Assembly (NCBI RefSeq): GCF_026013645.1
Contig: NZ_CP110224.1
Location: forward strand, 1,178,001-1,242,000
Reading direction: 5' to 3'
Source: Virgibacillus natechei
GTDB taxonomy: Bacteria; Bacillota; Bacilli; Bacillales; Amphibacillaceae
DNA: 64,000 nt
The translations under genes were made by a program, and so were the position numbers. Of this stretch, positions 1 through 9,290 are shown piece after piece (the first letter of the stretch is position 1; each line of letters starts with the position of its first letter). The notes beneath the pieces were generated by a model. It searched no databases. It saw nothing but the letters and a program-made list of their open reading frames with translations, and was not told the origin of the DNA.

Positions 1-291
1 AAAGGAGCCGTGGAGTCTTTTACAAAAGCGTTGGCATTGGAACTCTCTCCCGATCATATTAAAGTTAATGTACTGCACCCAGGGCCTGCTGATACTGAGA
101 TGCTTGGACAATTTACAAAGCAGGGGGAAAATGTGAATGATACGAAAAAAGCAGTTTTTGAAAGTAGTGTTCCACTAGGAAAGTTATTGCAACCAACAGA
201 TATTGCTCAATCGATTAAATTTTTACTTTCAGATGAAGCGAATATGATCACGGGCAGTGTCTTACATGTGGATGGTGGGAGAAGTATATGA
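1..291 (+). CDS. Short-chain dehydrogenase/reductase, C-terminal part (cut by window edge)
   Basis: The reading frame is open from the first base and encodes the last 96 or so residues of a classical SDR oxidoreductase. Visible family features are the helix that follows the catalytic Tyr/Lys pair (KGAVESFTKALALEL), the IKVNVLHPGPADTEM segment that closes over the cofactor, and the C-terminal ITGSVLHVDGG signature. The catalytic Ser-Tyr-Lys residues and the Rossmann glycine motif lie upstream of the window, so the substrate cannot be read. The gene is followed 38 bases later by an aldehyde dehydrogenase on the same strand, which suggests an alcohol-to-aldehyde-to-acid pair in one operon. That pairing is inference. 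Confidence 0.9.
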   Translation, partial: KGAVESFTKALALELSPDHIKVNVLHPGPADTEMLGQFTKQGENVNDTKKAVFESSVPLGKLLQPTDIAQSIKFLLSDEANMITGSVLHVDGGRSI

Positions 292-329
292 ATTGGATTG
301 CTCGATGAGATTTAACGGAGGTTATAGTT

Positions 330-1772
330 ATGGAAATATTACAGATGTATATAAATGGTAAATGGGTGAATAGCAAGAATGGAAAAAATATCGAAGTGAA
401 AAATCCCTCAAGTGGAGAAGTGATAGCCACAATCCCCCGTGGAGAAGGTGAGGATGTGGATAAAGCTGTAAAGTCTGCAAAGCAGGCGTTTAACAGTGAA
501 GCATGGCGCAATGTAAAACCACATGAACGGGGCGATCTTTTATTTCAGATAGCTGAAAAAATAAAAGAAAACCGAGATGAATTGGCTGAATTGGAAACCG
601 CTGACGTTGGCAAACCACTGACTCAAGGGTATGCGGATATTGACGCTGCCATCCGCTACTTTCAATTTTATGGAGGCGCAGCTGATAAAGTAATGGGAGA
701 TACTATTCCCATAGAGGACGGAATCATTGATTATACGGTCAGGGAGCCTGTCGGAGTGACTGCACATATTGTTCCATGGAATTATCCGATTCAAATTTTA
801 TCTAGAAGTGTGGCCGCAGCGATTGCCATGGGAAATACGGTCGTTGTAAAAAGTGCGGAAGATACACCGCTGACAGCAATGAAAATAGCGCAGTATTTTG
901 ACGAACTGGATATTCCAGACGGCGTGTTCAATCATGTGACTGGGTATGGTGCTGATGCTGGCGCAGCATTATCATCAAACCCTTTGATTAACCATGCTAC
1001 ATTTACAGGATCTGTACAGACAGGTACAGCCGTTGCAACCGCTGCGACAAAAAATGTCGTTCCTGTGACGTTAGAACTTGGCGGTAAATCCCCTAATGTT
1101 GTGTTTTCCGATTGTGATAACGAGAATACGGTTGAGGGTGTTGTTAAAGCCATTATTCAAAATGCAGGCCAAACTTGTTCAGCGGGTTCTAGATTACTTG
1201 TTGAAGAATCTTTTAAAGATGAGTTCTTAGAGAAGGTAGTTAATAGATTTAAAGAATTATCCATTGGTGCTGGCTTACAGGATAAAGATATTGGGCCTAT
1301 TTTGAATGAGAAACAATGTAATCGTATACTGGATTTTCTTGAAGTAGCAAAAGATGAAGGCAAAATTTTGGTTGGTGGAAAGCAAGTAACGGTTGAAGGT
1401 TATGAGGGAGGCTTTTATCTGGAACCGACAATTATTGATGGGGTGAGCCCGAATAGCAAACTAGCTCAGGAAGAGATATTTGGTCCAGTCTTAGCAGTTT
1501 TTACATTTAAGGATACTGAAGAAGCTCTACACTTAGCTAATAGTACAGATTACGGCTTAGTTACCGGAATATGGACACAAGATATTAGTCGAGCACATTA
1601 CCTGGCAAGTCGGATTGATTCAGGGCAAGTATTTATTAATAATTATGGTGCTGGTGGCGGTGTGCAAATGCCTTTTGGCGGTTATAAAAGAAGCGGATTC
1701 GGTAGGGAAAAAGGCTGGATCGCTTTGTATAATTATACGCAGTTGAAGAATGTTGCCATTAAGTATAACTAA
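330..1772 (+). CDS. NAD(P)-dependent aldehyde dehydrogenase
   Basis: This is a complete 480-residue aldehyde dehydrogenase that would oxidise an aldehyde to the acid in the cytoplasm. The general base Glu249 is in LELGG and the nucleophile Cys283 is in GQTCSAG. The VPWNYP and FTGSVQTG cofactor segments and the C-terminal PFGGYKRSGFGRE motif are also present. Length and motifs match the betaine-aldehyde/phenylacetaldehyde-like branch of the ALDH superfamily, but the substrate is not evident. The start is supported by CGGAGG about 10 bases upstream of the ATG. It probably shares a transcript with the upstream SDR gene, and a weak hairpin follows the stop. Confidence 0.93.
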   Translation: MEILQMYINGKWVNSKNGKNIEVKNPSSGEVIATIPRGEGEDVDKAVKSAKQAFNSEAWRNVKPHERGDLLFQIAEKIKENRDELAELETADVGKPLTQGYADIDAAIRYFQFYGGAADKVMGDTIPIEDGIIDYTVREPVGVTAHIVPWNYPIQILSRSVAAAIAMGNTVVVKSAEDTPLTAMKIAQYFDELDIPDGVFNHVTGYGADAGAALSSNPLINHATFTGSVQTGTAVATAATKNVVPVTLELGGKSPNVVFSDCDNENTVEGVVKAIIQNAGQTCSAGSRLLVEESFKDEFLEKVVNRFKELSIGAGLQDKDIGPILNEKQCNRILDFLEVAKDEGKILVGGKQVTVEGYEGGFYLEPTIIDGVSPNSKLAQEEIFGPVLAVFTFKDTEEALHLANSTDYGLVTGIWTQDISRAHYLASRIDSGQVFINNYGAGGGVQMPFGGYKRSGFGREKGWIALYNYTQLKNVAIKYN

Positions 1773-1785
1773 TAAAAAAGAAAAT

Positions 1786-1829
1786 CAACAACTTTATATA
1801 AAAATACGATGGGTTTGTTGTTGGTTTAG
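1786..1829 (+). terminator. Weak hairpin after the aldehyde dehydrogenase
   Basis: Arms of about 11 bp (CAACAAC and GTTGTTG plus flanking A/T pairs with one G-T pair) enclose a 24-base loop. There is no clean T run, so this is a possible rather than strong terminator. Confidence 0.4.
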
Positions 1830-1830
1830 T

Positions 1831-2025
1831 TTATCGTTTGTGAAGCAACTGCTCATTTGAATGAACGTAATAACGTCTGTCGTCCTTTAGCTTCCCGTAC
1901 ACAACCTTGCGTCTGTATATAGGGATGAAAACAATGTGATATATGCAATTCCTTAAAGGCCCTCCTTTATTTGACTTGGCTTGCGAAACCTTTGTCATTA
2001 TATTAAAAGAGGGCTTTTTTATCAT
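1831..2025 (-). pseudogene. IS200/IS605-type TnpA transposase, N-terminal remnant
   Basis: On the minus strand a 64-codon frame contains IYHIVFIPIYRRKVVYGKL, which is the hallmark N-terminal strand of IS200-like Y1 transposases (usually YHIVFTPKYRRKVIY). The family protein is about 130-155 residues and carries a catalytic Tyr and HUH motif after this point. Here the similarity stops after about 20 further residues, so both catalytic motifs are missing. This is a dead fragment of an insertion sequence. It lies next to the catabolic island that starts at about 2.3 kb and may mark an old boundary. Confidence 0.75.
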
Positions 2026-2282
2026 GCTTACACCTATTTTCTACCCCCGTTTTTCCACACTTAGCATAAGTAAACTCTGAAGTTAAATAGGCAGAAGAAT
2101 TTTCTGTTTTTATTTATCCGTTACAAAATGTCTTAATAAACCTATGAGAATTTGACACTATGTCTAGTATACTTCTCATCTGACGACAATATAATCACTA
2201 GTAACAAAGTATTTTGAAAACAATATATCTAATTTAAATCTAAAGTAAACAAACTCCAAAAAGATTTTAAATTTAGATTTAT

Positions 2283-2296
2283 TGAAAGCGTTTAAC
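2283..2296 (+). promoter_or_regulatory. Candidate CcpA (cre) site before the symporter genes
   Basis: TGAAAGCGTTTAAC matches the first eleven positions of the cre consensus TGWAARCGYTWWCW well and the last two poorly. It lies 34 bases upstream of the small accessory gene's Shine-Dalgarno region, a position suited to carbon catabolite repression. The CcpA role is inference. Confidence 0.45.
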
Positions 2297-2329
2297 AAGA
2301 TTGTTTTTTAATAGAAGGAGGTCAAATCC

Positions 2330-2455
2330 ATGTTTAATTTGCCTTGGGAAACCGCACTGTTAATGTTGCCTTGGCCAGTGATCTGGGTCACTTTGGCTTT
2401 AGTCATGTATTTCAAAATGCGGAGGGATGAAAAAAGTGGAGACACCGAAGAATAA
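2330..2455 (+). CDS. 41-residue membrane protein, symporter small accessory subunit
   Basis: An ATG preceded by AGAAGGAGG at good spacing opens a 41-codon frame beginning MFNLPWETALLM. It encodes one hydrophobic segment (about residues 7-28, with two Trp and two Pro) followed by a basic and acidic tail (KMRRDEKSGDTEE). This topology and its position 81 bases upstream of a sodium:solute symporter match the short accessory peptides found next to many SSS transporters; the pantothenate symporter PanF/YhdT pairing is an analogous case. It probably assists assembly or stability of the symporter in the membrane. The gene is easily missed because of its size. Role by context, not by experiment. Confidence 0.72.
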   Translation: MFNLPWETALLMLPWPVIWVTLALVMYFKMRRDEKSGDTEE

Positions 2456-2536
2456 CATAACAACTTACTAGAATGGAGGAAATCGGAAAAGCAAAACGAT
2501 ATTTTAGAAAACAAAATTTCTTGAGGGAGGGAGTAA

Positions 2537-4213
2537 TTGTTAATGAACTTAGACATTATCGTTTTTTTTATCTATTTACTTTCAATGCTAGGGATAGGGC
2601 TATATTTTACGAAAAAGGCATCAGCATCTGCTGATCACTATTTATTAGGTAATAGAAAAATCGGTGCTCCAGTTACTGCCATAAGCATGCAAAGTTCATC
2701 TATGAGCGGATTCATGTTTATGGGTGGGCCCGCTCAAGCATTCCAAGAAGGCTGGCATGCTCTGTGGTATGCTATAGGTGATGCTGGCGGATCCATCGTT
2801 AACCTGTCAGTACTGGGAAAAAGAATGAGAAGAATGTCACAACTATTAGGTGCTCTTTCACCAGTAGAATATTTAGAAAAAAGATTCGAAAGTACGGCAG
2901 TCCGTGTGTATGGAGCAGCTGTGGCAATCATATTTCTGTTTGCATATGCATTTGCACAGTTTATTGCTGCCGGCAAGGCATTAGAAACCATGTCAGGGTT
3001 TTCTTATGAATTGGCTCTTGTTATAGGTATTGGGGTTATAGTTGTTTATACTGTTGCTGGAGGATATCTGGCTGTTGCTTTCAGTGGCTTTGTACAAGGG
3101 GTTATTATGCTGATTGGTGTAAGTATAATTGGTGTCATGGTATTACCACAAGTAGGCGGTCTATCAGGATTAAATGAACAGCTTGCAGCGATTGACCCCA
3201 CCTATCTCAGCATTTGGGGTAAGGATTTGATCTATTACGGACAGTGGGGAGTTATTCTGGGGGCAGTACTTATTTATGCTATCGGGTATATGGGACTGCC
3301 ACACGTTTCCGTTAAACATATGTCCATGGAAGGTGCTGATACTACTAAAAATGCAATTTTGTGGTCAGCGGGATTTAATCAACTATTTACATTCACCCCT
3401 TATATACTAGGACTTTCTGCCATTATAATCATGCCTAACATTTCAGACCCTGAGATGGTTATTCCTGAGATGGTATATATGTTATTTCCAGGAATAGCAG
3501 CGGCGATTTTGCTCTCAGCCATTATGGCAGCCATTATGTCTACATGTGATGCCTTGCTTATGCAGGCTGGGACGACACTTTCACGTGATGTTTATAGCCG
3601 CTTTATTAATAAAAAGGCTAGCCATAAACAACAACTACTGGTGTCCAGGTTGTGTATTTTAATTGGGGGTGTCATCGGTATTGTTGTGGCTGTATACGAG
3701 CCACCAAGTGTATTTGCACTTGTCGTATTTGCTTTTGGCGTATTGGGGAATACATTTATGATTCCTTATATTGCTTCAGTTTATTCAAAAAATGCCAATA
3801 AAATTGGTGTGCTGTCTGCCATGGTAGGGGGATCTGTAACCAATATAGCGTGGGAATTATTCACGCTTCAAAATGCCACTGGTATACACCCATTCCTGGC
3901 CGGTTTACTAATTTCCTTAATTGCAATGCTGATTGGAAATAAGTTTGGGACGCCTCCTTCAGATCCAATTTTGGATGCATTTGATTTAGCTAAACAGAAT
4001 AAAAGAATCCCTAAAAAATTGGAAAAAGGAATTTTTGAAGATTTGGCACCTGAAGCACGGAATATTTCCTACTTCCTTGAAACAAAAGAAGTGCAACGGA
4101 AAACAGTAGGAAAGCAGCCGAAATCAAACGAAATGCAACAGGAATCGTCGCTTGACAAATCGCGCAGACGTACAGTTGGAGATCCAAAAATCAGACTGAA
4201 TTTAGAGGGATAA
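2537..4213 (+). CDS. Sodium:solute symporter (SSS family), candidate beta-alanine/amino acid carrier
   Basis: A 558-residue SSS-family protein with about 13 hydrophobic segments in the plasma membrane. The early AISMQSSSMSGFMFMGGPAQAF stretch and GGYLAVAFSGFVQG are typical of the Na+-binding core shared with PutP/PanF. A TTG start at 2537 sits 6 bases after GGAGG; an ATG at 2543 is the alternative. The roughly 90-residue hydrophilic tail is longer than usual and rich in Lys/Arg/Glu. It follows the 41-residue partner gene and precedes an unknown 161-residue gene by 4 bases, so the three are probably one transcript. The adjacent PucR regulator and transaminase set suggest beta-alanine or a related omega-amino acid as substrate. 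That is inference. Confidence 0.9.
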   Translation: MLMNLDIIVFFIYLLSMLGIGLYFTKKASASADHYLLGNRKIGAPVTAISMQSSSMSGFMFMGGPAQAFQEGWHALWYAIGDAGGSIVNLSVLGKRMRRMSQLLGALSPVEYLEKRFESTAVRVYGAAVAIIFLFAYAFAQFIAAGKALETMSGFSYELALVIGIGVIVVYTVAGGYLAVAFSGFVQGVIMLIGVSIIGVMVLPQVGGLSGLNEQLAAIDPTYLSIWGKDLIYYGQWGVILGAVLIYAIGYMGLPHVSVKHMSMEGADTTKNAILWSAGFNQLFTFTPYILGLSAIIIMPNISDPEMVIPEMVYMLFPGIAAAILLSAIMAAIMSTCDALLMQAGTTLSRDVYSRFINKKASHKQQLLVSRLCILIGGVIGIVVAVYEPPSVFALVVFAFGVLGNTFMIPYIASVYSKNANKIGVLSAMVGGSVTNIAWELFTLQNATGIHPFLAGLLISLIAMLIGNKFGTPPSDPILDAFDLAKQNKRIPKKLEKGIFEDLAPEARNISYFLETKEVQRKTVGKQPKSNEMQQESSLDKSRRRTVGDPKIRLNLEG

Positions 4214-4217
4214 TATC

Positions 4218-4703
4218 ATGGGAGAAAAAATCTTAACACAATCAATTAAATTTGAAAAGAAACAAATAGAAACAAGTCTCATGAAATTACACCCTGATGC
4301 AAAGTATTTGGCGGATAGAATTATCTATTATCCGTATTACTTTTTCGTCTATAATGTAAAAGCTAAAAGACTTTTTCTGCCAATGGACGAAAAAGTTGGT
4401 TGTGCGGTGGATGCTATTAGTGGGAGTGGTTCACTGGTGGATTTCAACCCGAAATTGGAAGAGGCCGAAATATTGGGTGAACAGCGAATGCAGAAACATC
4501 AGACGCTTGAAGACTGTTTACCCATTTCCGAAAGTTTTGTTTTTCGATCGTTATCTTTAAAAATGAGGATGATTTCTTTCTCACACGTCCAGGTAGAAAA
4601 ACAACAATTGTTCTATCGGCCATTCTGGGTCGTTTACAATAAAAATGGAGATGGACAGGGTTTTATTGTGGATGGTGTAACAGGTCAGTACCATCCCTTA
4701 TAA
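4218..4703 (+). CDS. Conserved-looking protein of unknown function, 161 aa
   Basis: I do not recognise this family. It starts 4 bases after the symporter stop, so it is very likely translated from the same mRNA. The protein is soluble, with aromatic-rich strands (YYPYYFFVYNVKA, YRPFWVVYNKNGDG) and two similar halves that each end in a small-residue loop (CAVDAISGSGS near residue 62; FIVDGVTGQY at the C-terminus). This suggests an internal duplication of a beta-rich unit of about 70 residues. There is no signal peptide or membrane segment. A role in transport regulation or processing linked to the symporter is a guess from position only. Confidence 0.7.
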   Translation: MGEKILTQSIKFEKKQIETSLMKLHPDAKYLADRIIYYPYYFFVYNVKAKRLFLPMDEKVGCAVDAISGSGSLVDFNPKLEEAEILGEQRMQKHQTLEDCLPISESFVFRSLSLKMRMISFSHVQVEKQQLFYRPFWVVYNKNGDGQGFIVDGVTGQYHPL

Positions 4704-4709
4704 TTTCAG

Positions 4710-4755
4710 AATAACCAAACTCCTCTTACCAGTTGATACCTGGAGTTTGGTTATT
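4710..4755. terminator. Bidirectional hairpin between convergent genes
   Basis: Perfect 14-bp arms (AATAACCAAACTCC and its complement) flank an 18-base loop between the 161-residue gene and the convergent PucR gene. It can serve both strands, though the T run is short. Confidence 0.7.
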
Positions 4756-4795
4756 CAAATCATTTTATAAAATGGTACGGATCTGGAAAATCGTT

Positions 4796-6457
4796 TCACT
4801 CTACCAAATTTGTCGCATTTAACTTTCTATTTTCTTTACTAAGTCTGCTATTCATTAAAAGGTAGCCTTTTATAGCAGTTTCTATAGATATTCGGTTCAT
4901 CGGTTCCATGAAATCTTTGCCTAGAATCAGTTCAATTTTATCTAGGCGGTGATATAGTGTTTGTCTAACAATAAATAAACGGTCAGCAGCCTCCTTTTTT
5001 GAACCGTTACACTCGAAGTAAATTTCAAGTGTCTTCAGAAACGCAGCATCCGTTTTATGGTCATGAGAAATTAAATCACCAATATGCTCATTAATATAAG
5101 ATTCCAGATGTCCATCTTCTTGTATTTTAAAAAGGAGTTGATAAATACCTATATTTTCATAATAGAAGCATTTTGAGAGACCCGCATACTGTAATTGAAG
5201 GACTTCTTTTGCTTCTATATAGCCTATTGGTGCTCGAGAAATGTTTTGGTAAACGCTACTCACACCAATAGAAGTAGAGCTTCCATCTATAATATTCTTT
5301 TCATCCACGTTAAATATGTTATCAATTATATTTGATAGCCTGCTTGTTTCTTTTTTTTCTTTGTCTTCAGCAGTGAAGGAACATATTATGGCAATTTCAT
5401 TCTTTTTAGCTGAAACGACTGGAAAAAAGCCTGATTGCTTAAATAGGGAACGAAACAGCATGGATCTTTGAACTTTTATTTCTTCCCAGTCCTCTTCCAT
5501 ATTTAATGGAGGGGCATTGGTTTGAATGATAAAAATTCGGTAATATAGATTTTCACTTATGGAAGGGAGGAAGGCTTGAAGTTCTTCTGCTTCATAATCT
5601 CGGCCCTGAAGCAAATTCTGCACTAATTTATCTTCCATATTTAGTTTTCTTTCTTCTATTGTTCTATTTCTTAATAAGATCTGTGCTATCGAGAGCGCAG
5701 CACGGTCTAATACAGAGAATAAAAATTCATCTGTTTGTTTGTCATCTATATGCAAACACAGATATCCCCAAACTTGTCCCAGTCCTACGACTGGCGTTAA
5801 AGCAAATGAATCATTATCAAATAAAATAGTTTTTGGTTGCATATTCACTGGATTAATATTTTTAAAATGTGTTTGAAGCAACAATTCTAAGTGCTTGGCT
5901 TCTGGAGGGTAATAATACGATTTTGCTTCATCGGTTAAGAAAAATGCTTTTTTGTTAAAACTGTTATGGAGCTGCTGTAAGATTTTTAAAATACCATTTG
6001 GAGCAAGAGATAGTTCGGTGAATTTCTTTGTCAATTCACTTAATTGGTTTAGCATTTGGTGATGCTGATTAATAATAAGTGTATGTAAATCCTGCGTAAT
6101 ATCAACGAACTTTACAATTTCTTCAAACACGATGATAGGGAAATGGTTTTCATCTGCTAATTGTTTTATTTGAGATGAAAGGCCAGAGAAATACGGCCCC
6201 CTTTCAATGCAAATTCCTGCAGCCTTTTTTTCAATCAATCTCTCATAGGTTGCCGTGGATGAATTAAGTTGAAGGTCTAAACCAGTACTAAGAATTAATT
6301 CATTCCCATTTATTAGCTTATCAAATTCCTTCGTTTCCAATATATGTGTCCATTTTATTTTTCTATTTAACCCTCCAGAACCTGCTAAAACTACAGCATT
6401 TTTAAATGTTTCTCTTGAAAGAACATCAGTAACAGTTGGCTCAAAATTATTGTTCAA
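4796..6457 (-). CDS. PucR-family transcriptional regulator
   Basis: 553 residues with the three-part PucR layout. An N-terminal purine-catabolism-regulator-like ligand domain (about 1-130, opening TVTDVLSRETFKNAVVLAG) is followed by a central CdaR/GGDEF-like domain (about 270-410) and a C-terminal PucR helix-turn-helix (about 485-535: GSKKEAADRLFIVRQTLYHRL). Such proteins are usually activators sensing a small catabolic substrate. It is transcribed divergently from the transaminase operon across about 250 bases, the normal place for a pathway-specific regulator, and faces the symporter operon. PucR-type regulators next to beta-alanine catabolic genes are known in Bacillus, which supports the substrate guess. 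The effector itself is not proven. Confidence 0.92.
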   Translation of the reverse strand: MNNNFEPTVTDVLSRETFKNAVVLAGSGGLNRKIKWTHILETKEFDKLINGNELILSTGLDLQLNSSTATYERLIEKKAAGICIERGPYFSGLSSQIKQLADENHFPIIVFEEIVKFVDITQDLHTLIINQHHQMLNQLSELTKKFTELSLAPNGILKILQQLHNSFNKKAFFLTDEAKSYYYPPEAKHLELLLQTHFKNINPVNMQPKTILFDNDSFALTPVVGLGQVWGYLCLHIDDKQTDEFLFSVLDRAALSIAQILLRNRTIEERKLNMEDKLVQNLLQGRDYEAEELQAFLPSISENLYYRIFIIQTNAPPLNMEEDWEEIKVQRSMLFRSLFKQSGFFPVVSAKKNEIAIICSFTAEDKEKKETSRLSNIIDNIFNVDEKNIIDGSSTSIGVSSVYQNISRAPIGYIEAKEVLQLQYAGLSKCFYYENIGIYQLLFKIQEDGHLESYINEHIGDLISHDHKTDAAFLKTLEIYFECNGSKKEAADRLFIVRQTLYHRLDKIELILGKDFMEPMNRISIETAIKGYLLMNSRLSKENRKLNATNLVE

Positions 6458-6556
6458 TTTAATCCCTCCAAAGTGTTAACTTAAAACCAGAATAGTTTAA
6501 CACACTGTAAAATGAAAATATTATTAATTATCTGTATAGTTGATTATGAACGATGT

Positions 6557-6570
6557 AAAAAGCGCTGTCA
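6557..6570 (+). promoter_or_regulatory. Candidate CcpA (cre) site before the transaminase operon
   Basis: AAAAAGCGCTGTCA carries the AARCGYT core and the terminal CA of the cre consensus, with mismatches at the first two and eleventh positions. It lies in the gap between the PucR gene and the transaminase. Together with the similar site at 2283 it hints at catabolite repression of the island. Confidence 0.4.
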
Positions 6571-6710
6571 AACAAAGATTTTAATAAACAGAAAGAAGTA
6601 AAGAGTGAGTATAGTCAAAACACATGTAATGAATGAGATGGACAGTTAGTAAATCTAATGAGGCTCTTAATGATTTGATTTTATCAATTTTTCGCAAGGA
6701 GAAGATGAAT

Positions 6711-8072
6711 ATGAAAACAGTAAAAAATGATACACAGTCACTTAATGAAAAGGATCGGGAAAATGTATGGCATCATATTTCTCCGTATAATGAAAAAAAC
6801 TATCCCATGATTGCATCTGAAGCAAAGGGGTCTTGGATCACAGACCACCAAGGAAATAAATATCTGGACGCGATGTCCGGACTTTGGTGTGTAAACGTTG
6901 GTTATGGACGTGAAGAGTTGGCACGCGTTGCATACGAACAAATGAAAAAGATGGCTTATACATCCATGACACAAAGTCATGAGCCAGGAATTAAGCTTGC
7001 TGAAAAAATAAATGACATGTTAGATGATGACTATATGATTTTTTATTCCAATAGTGGATCTGATGCAAATGAGGTTGCTTTTAAAATCGCTCGGCAATAC
7101 CACCAGCAAAATGGTGAATCTTCAAGGTATAAATTTATTTCCCGTTACAGAGCGTATCATGGCGGTTCCATGGGTGCACTGGCTGCAACGGGGCAGGCAC
7201 TACGTAAATATAAGTATGAGCCACTCTCTTCTGGTTTTTTACATGTAGCCCCTCCCGATAATTACCGAAGGCCTGCTGGAATGTCTGTCGAGCAATATAA
7301 TTTGCAACGGGCCGGGGAACTGGAAGATAAAATTATTTGGGAACAGAAAGAGACAATTGCTGGTATTATTATGGAACCGCTCATTACCGGGGGTGGCGTG
7401 CTAATCCCAGATCAAGTATATGTAAAAGAAGTCGAGAAAATCTGTAAGCGTCATGGAGTTTTACTAATTATAGATGAAGTGATTTGCGGTTTCGGTAGGA
7501 CTGGTAAAGCGTTCGGCCATAAGCACTTTGATATTAAGCCAGACATTATTACCATGGCGAAAGGACTCACAAGTGGTTATCTGCCATTATCGGTCACAGC
7601 TGTTCGTAAAGACTTGTACGAATCATTTAAAAGTAGTGAGGATAATAGTCATTTTCGTCATGTCAATACATTTGGAGGAAATCCTACAGCCTGTGCCGTT
7701 GCTTTGAAAAACATTGAAATTATGGAACAAGAAAATCTAACGGACAGAGCCGCTGTTTTAGGTAATCGGCTTCAACAGGAACTTGAAGAGCTCAGGAGTC
7801 ATCCGTATGTGGGGGATGTTCGGGGATTGGGATTTTTAATGGGGATTGAATTAGTCGAGGATAAAAATACAAAGGAACCAGCATCAGCAGAACGAATAGG
7901 GAAAATTATTGGAGACTGTAAAACAAATGGACTAATTATTGGAAAAAATGGAGATACCGTAGCAGGTTATAATAATATACTAACGTTAAGTCCACCACTA
8001 TCGAGTACGGATGATGACTTGGGCTTCATCATTGATGTAGTGAAAAAAGTTTTTAAGGAGAATGAAGTTTAG
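6711..8072 (+). CDS. Class III PLP transaminase, probable beta-alanine (omega-amino acid):pyruvate transaminase
   Basis: A 453-residue fold-type I, class III aminotransferase. The PLP-binding Asp is in LLIIDEVICGFGRTG, the Schiff-base Lys284 is in TMAKGLTSGY, and NSGSDANE and YHGG contact the cofactor phosphate and ring. ATG 6711 is preferred over upstream in-frame starts because AAGGAG ends 9 bases before it. Downstream lie alanine dehydrogenase and a malonate/methylmalonate-semialdehyde dehydrogenase. That fits an enzyme that moves the amino group of beta-alanine to pyruvate, giving L-alanine and malonate semialdehyde. The motif set alone cannot separate beta-alanine from GABA or taurine as donor; the neighbours favour beta-alanine. 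Confidence 0.85.
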   Translation: MKTVKNDTQSLNEKDRENVWHHISPYNEKNYPMIASEAKGSWITDHQGNKYLDAMSGLWCVNVGYGREELARVAYEQMKKMAYTSMTQSHEPGIKLAEKINDMLDDDYMIFYSNSGSDANEVAFKIARQYHQQNGESSRYKFISRYRAYHGGSMGALAATGQALRKYKYEPLSSGFLHVAPPDNYRRPAGMSVEQYNLQRAGELEDKIIWEQKETIAGIIMEPLITGGGVLIPDQVYVKEVEKICKRHGVLLIIDEVICGFGRTGKAFGHKHFDIKPDIITMAKGLTSGYLPLSVTAVRKDLYESFKSSEDNSHFRHVNTFGGNPTACAVALKNIEIMEQENLTDRAAVLGNRLQQELEELRSHPYVGDVRGLGFLMGIELVEDKNTKEPASAERIGKIIGDCKTNGLIIGKNGDTVAGYNNILTLSPPLSSTDDDLGFIIDVVKKVFKENEV

Positions 8073-8129
8073 AAGGTTACCTACTATAAAATGGGGGAAA
8101 GTTATTCAGCCAAAAATGGAGGGATATAA

Positions 8130-9272
8130 ATGAAGATTGGTATACCGCGGGAAATAAAAAACAATGAAAACAGGGTGGCAATATCTCCTTCTGGTGTCTA
8201 TTCAATTGTTAATTCGGGACACAAGGTTGTGATAGAGAGTCAAGCTGGAGTTGGATCAGGGTTCAGTGATGAAGAATACCAGGTGTCAGGGGCTGAGATT
8301 GTAAAGGATCCGAAAGAGGTATGGTCTCAGGAAATGGTTATGAAAGTAAAAGAACCACTCCCGGAAGAATACCACTACTTTTATCCAGGTTTACTGTTAC
8401 TTACTTATCTTCATCTTTCTGCTGAGCCAGCTTTAACGAAGGAATTAATGGATTCGAAGGTAGTAAGTATTGCCTATGAAACTATCCAGGAAAAAGATGG
8501 TTCTCTTCCGTTACTGGCACCGATGAGTGAAGTTGCAGGTAGAATTGCAACTCAAATCGGAGCGCAATTTTTGGAAAGGCCAAAGGGAGGAAAAGGTATC
8601 CTTCTAAGTGGTATCCCTGGCGTTAATAGAGGTAAGGTAACGATCATAGGTGGTGGAGTCGTAGGAACAAACGCAGCTAAGATTGCCCTTGGATTAGGGG
8701 CTGAGGTAACTATTATTGATCTTAATGCAAATAGATTACGAGAGTTGGATCACTTATTTGGGAATCAGGTTAACACCGTTATATCAAATTCGTTTAATAT
8801 AGCTGAGGCCGTAGCGGAATCTGATCTTGTCATTGGAGCTGTATTAATCCCGGGAACAAAAGCACCAAAATTGGTATCGGAAGACATGGTAAAGGCAATG
8901 AAGGAAAAGTCGGTTATCGTAGATGTTGCTATTGACCAAGGGGGAATTTTTGAAACGGCTGATAAAATATCCACCCATGATAATCCAACATATGAGAAGC
9001 ATGGAGTCGTTCACTATGCTGTTGCCAATATGCCAGGAGCGGTTCCAAGAACATCTTCACTTGGATTAACCAATGTTACGCTTCCATATGCGCTCAAAAT
9101 TGCCAACAAGGGATATGGTAAAGCAAGTTTAGAAGATGAATCTATTTTAAAGGGGATTAATACGATAAATGGATATGTAACATATAAAGCAGTCGCCGAC
9201 GCTCATGGATTAGAGTATAAGAATCCAAACACGCTATTGTATGATAGAGAAACAGCAGCTCAATCATTATAA
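8130..9272 (+). CDS. ald: L-alanine dehydrogenase
   Basis: 380 residues, close to the usual 370-378. It catalyses L-alanine + NAD+ + H2O to pyruvate + NH4+ + NADH. The substrate-binding Lys74 (MKVKEP) and catalytic His95 (LTYLHLS) fall at the positions expected for Bacillus Ald. The NAD Rossmann motif is [15 protein letters not shown], and [12 protein letters not shown] is diagnostic of the family. It sits between the transaminase and the CoA-acylating dehydrogenase with a short gap on each side, so it is probably part of one operon. There it would recycle alanine made by transamination back to pyruvate, closing the amino-acceptor loop and releasing ammonium. Confidence 0.96.
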   Translation: MKIGIPREIKNNENRVAISPSGVYSIVNSGHKVVIESQAGVGSGFSDEEYQVSGAEIVKDPKEVWSQEMVMKVKEPLPEEYHYFYPGLLLLTYLHLSAEPALTKELMDSKVVSIAYETIQEKDGSLPLLAPMSEVAGRIATQIGAQFLERPKGGKGILLSGIPGVNRGKVTIIGGGVVGTNAAKIALGLGAEVTIIDLNANRLRELDHLFGNQVNTVISNSFNIAEAVAESDLVIGAVLIPGTKAPKLVSEDMVKAMKEKSVIVDVAIDQGGIFETADKISTHDNPTYEKHGVVHYAVANMPGAVPRTSSLGLTNVTLPYALKIANKGYGKASLEDESILKGINTINGYVTYKAVADAHGLEYKNPNTLLYDRETAAQSL

Positions 9273-9290
9273 AATCTGGAGGTTATGTAA

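Noticed and set aside
2152..2173. TTGACA followed by TATACT upstream of the symporter genes
   Set aside because: The spacer is only 10 bases, so it cannot act as a normal sigma-A promoter.
2308..2556. Minus-strand 82-codon frame over the small accessory gene
   Set aside because: No ribosome binding site and low-complexity residues. The plus strand has a better initiated 41-codon gene with family-like context.
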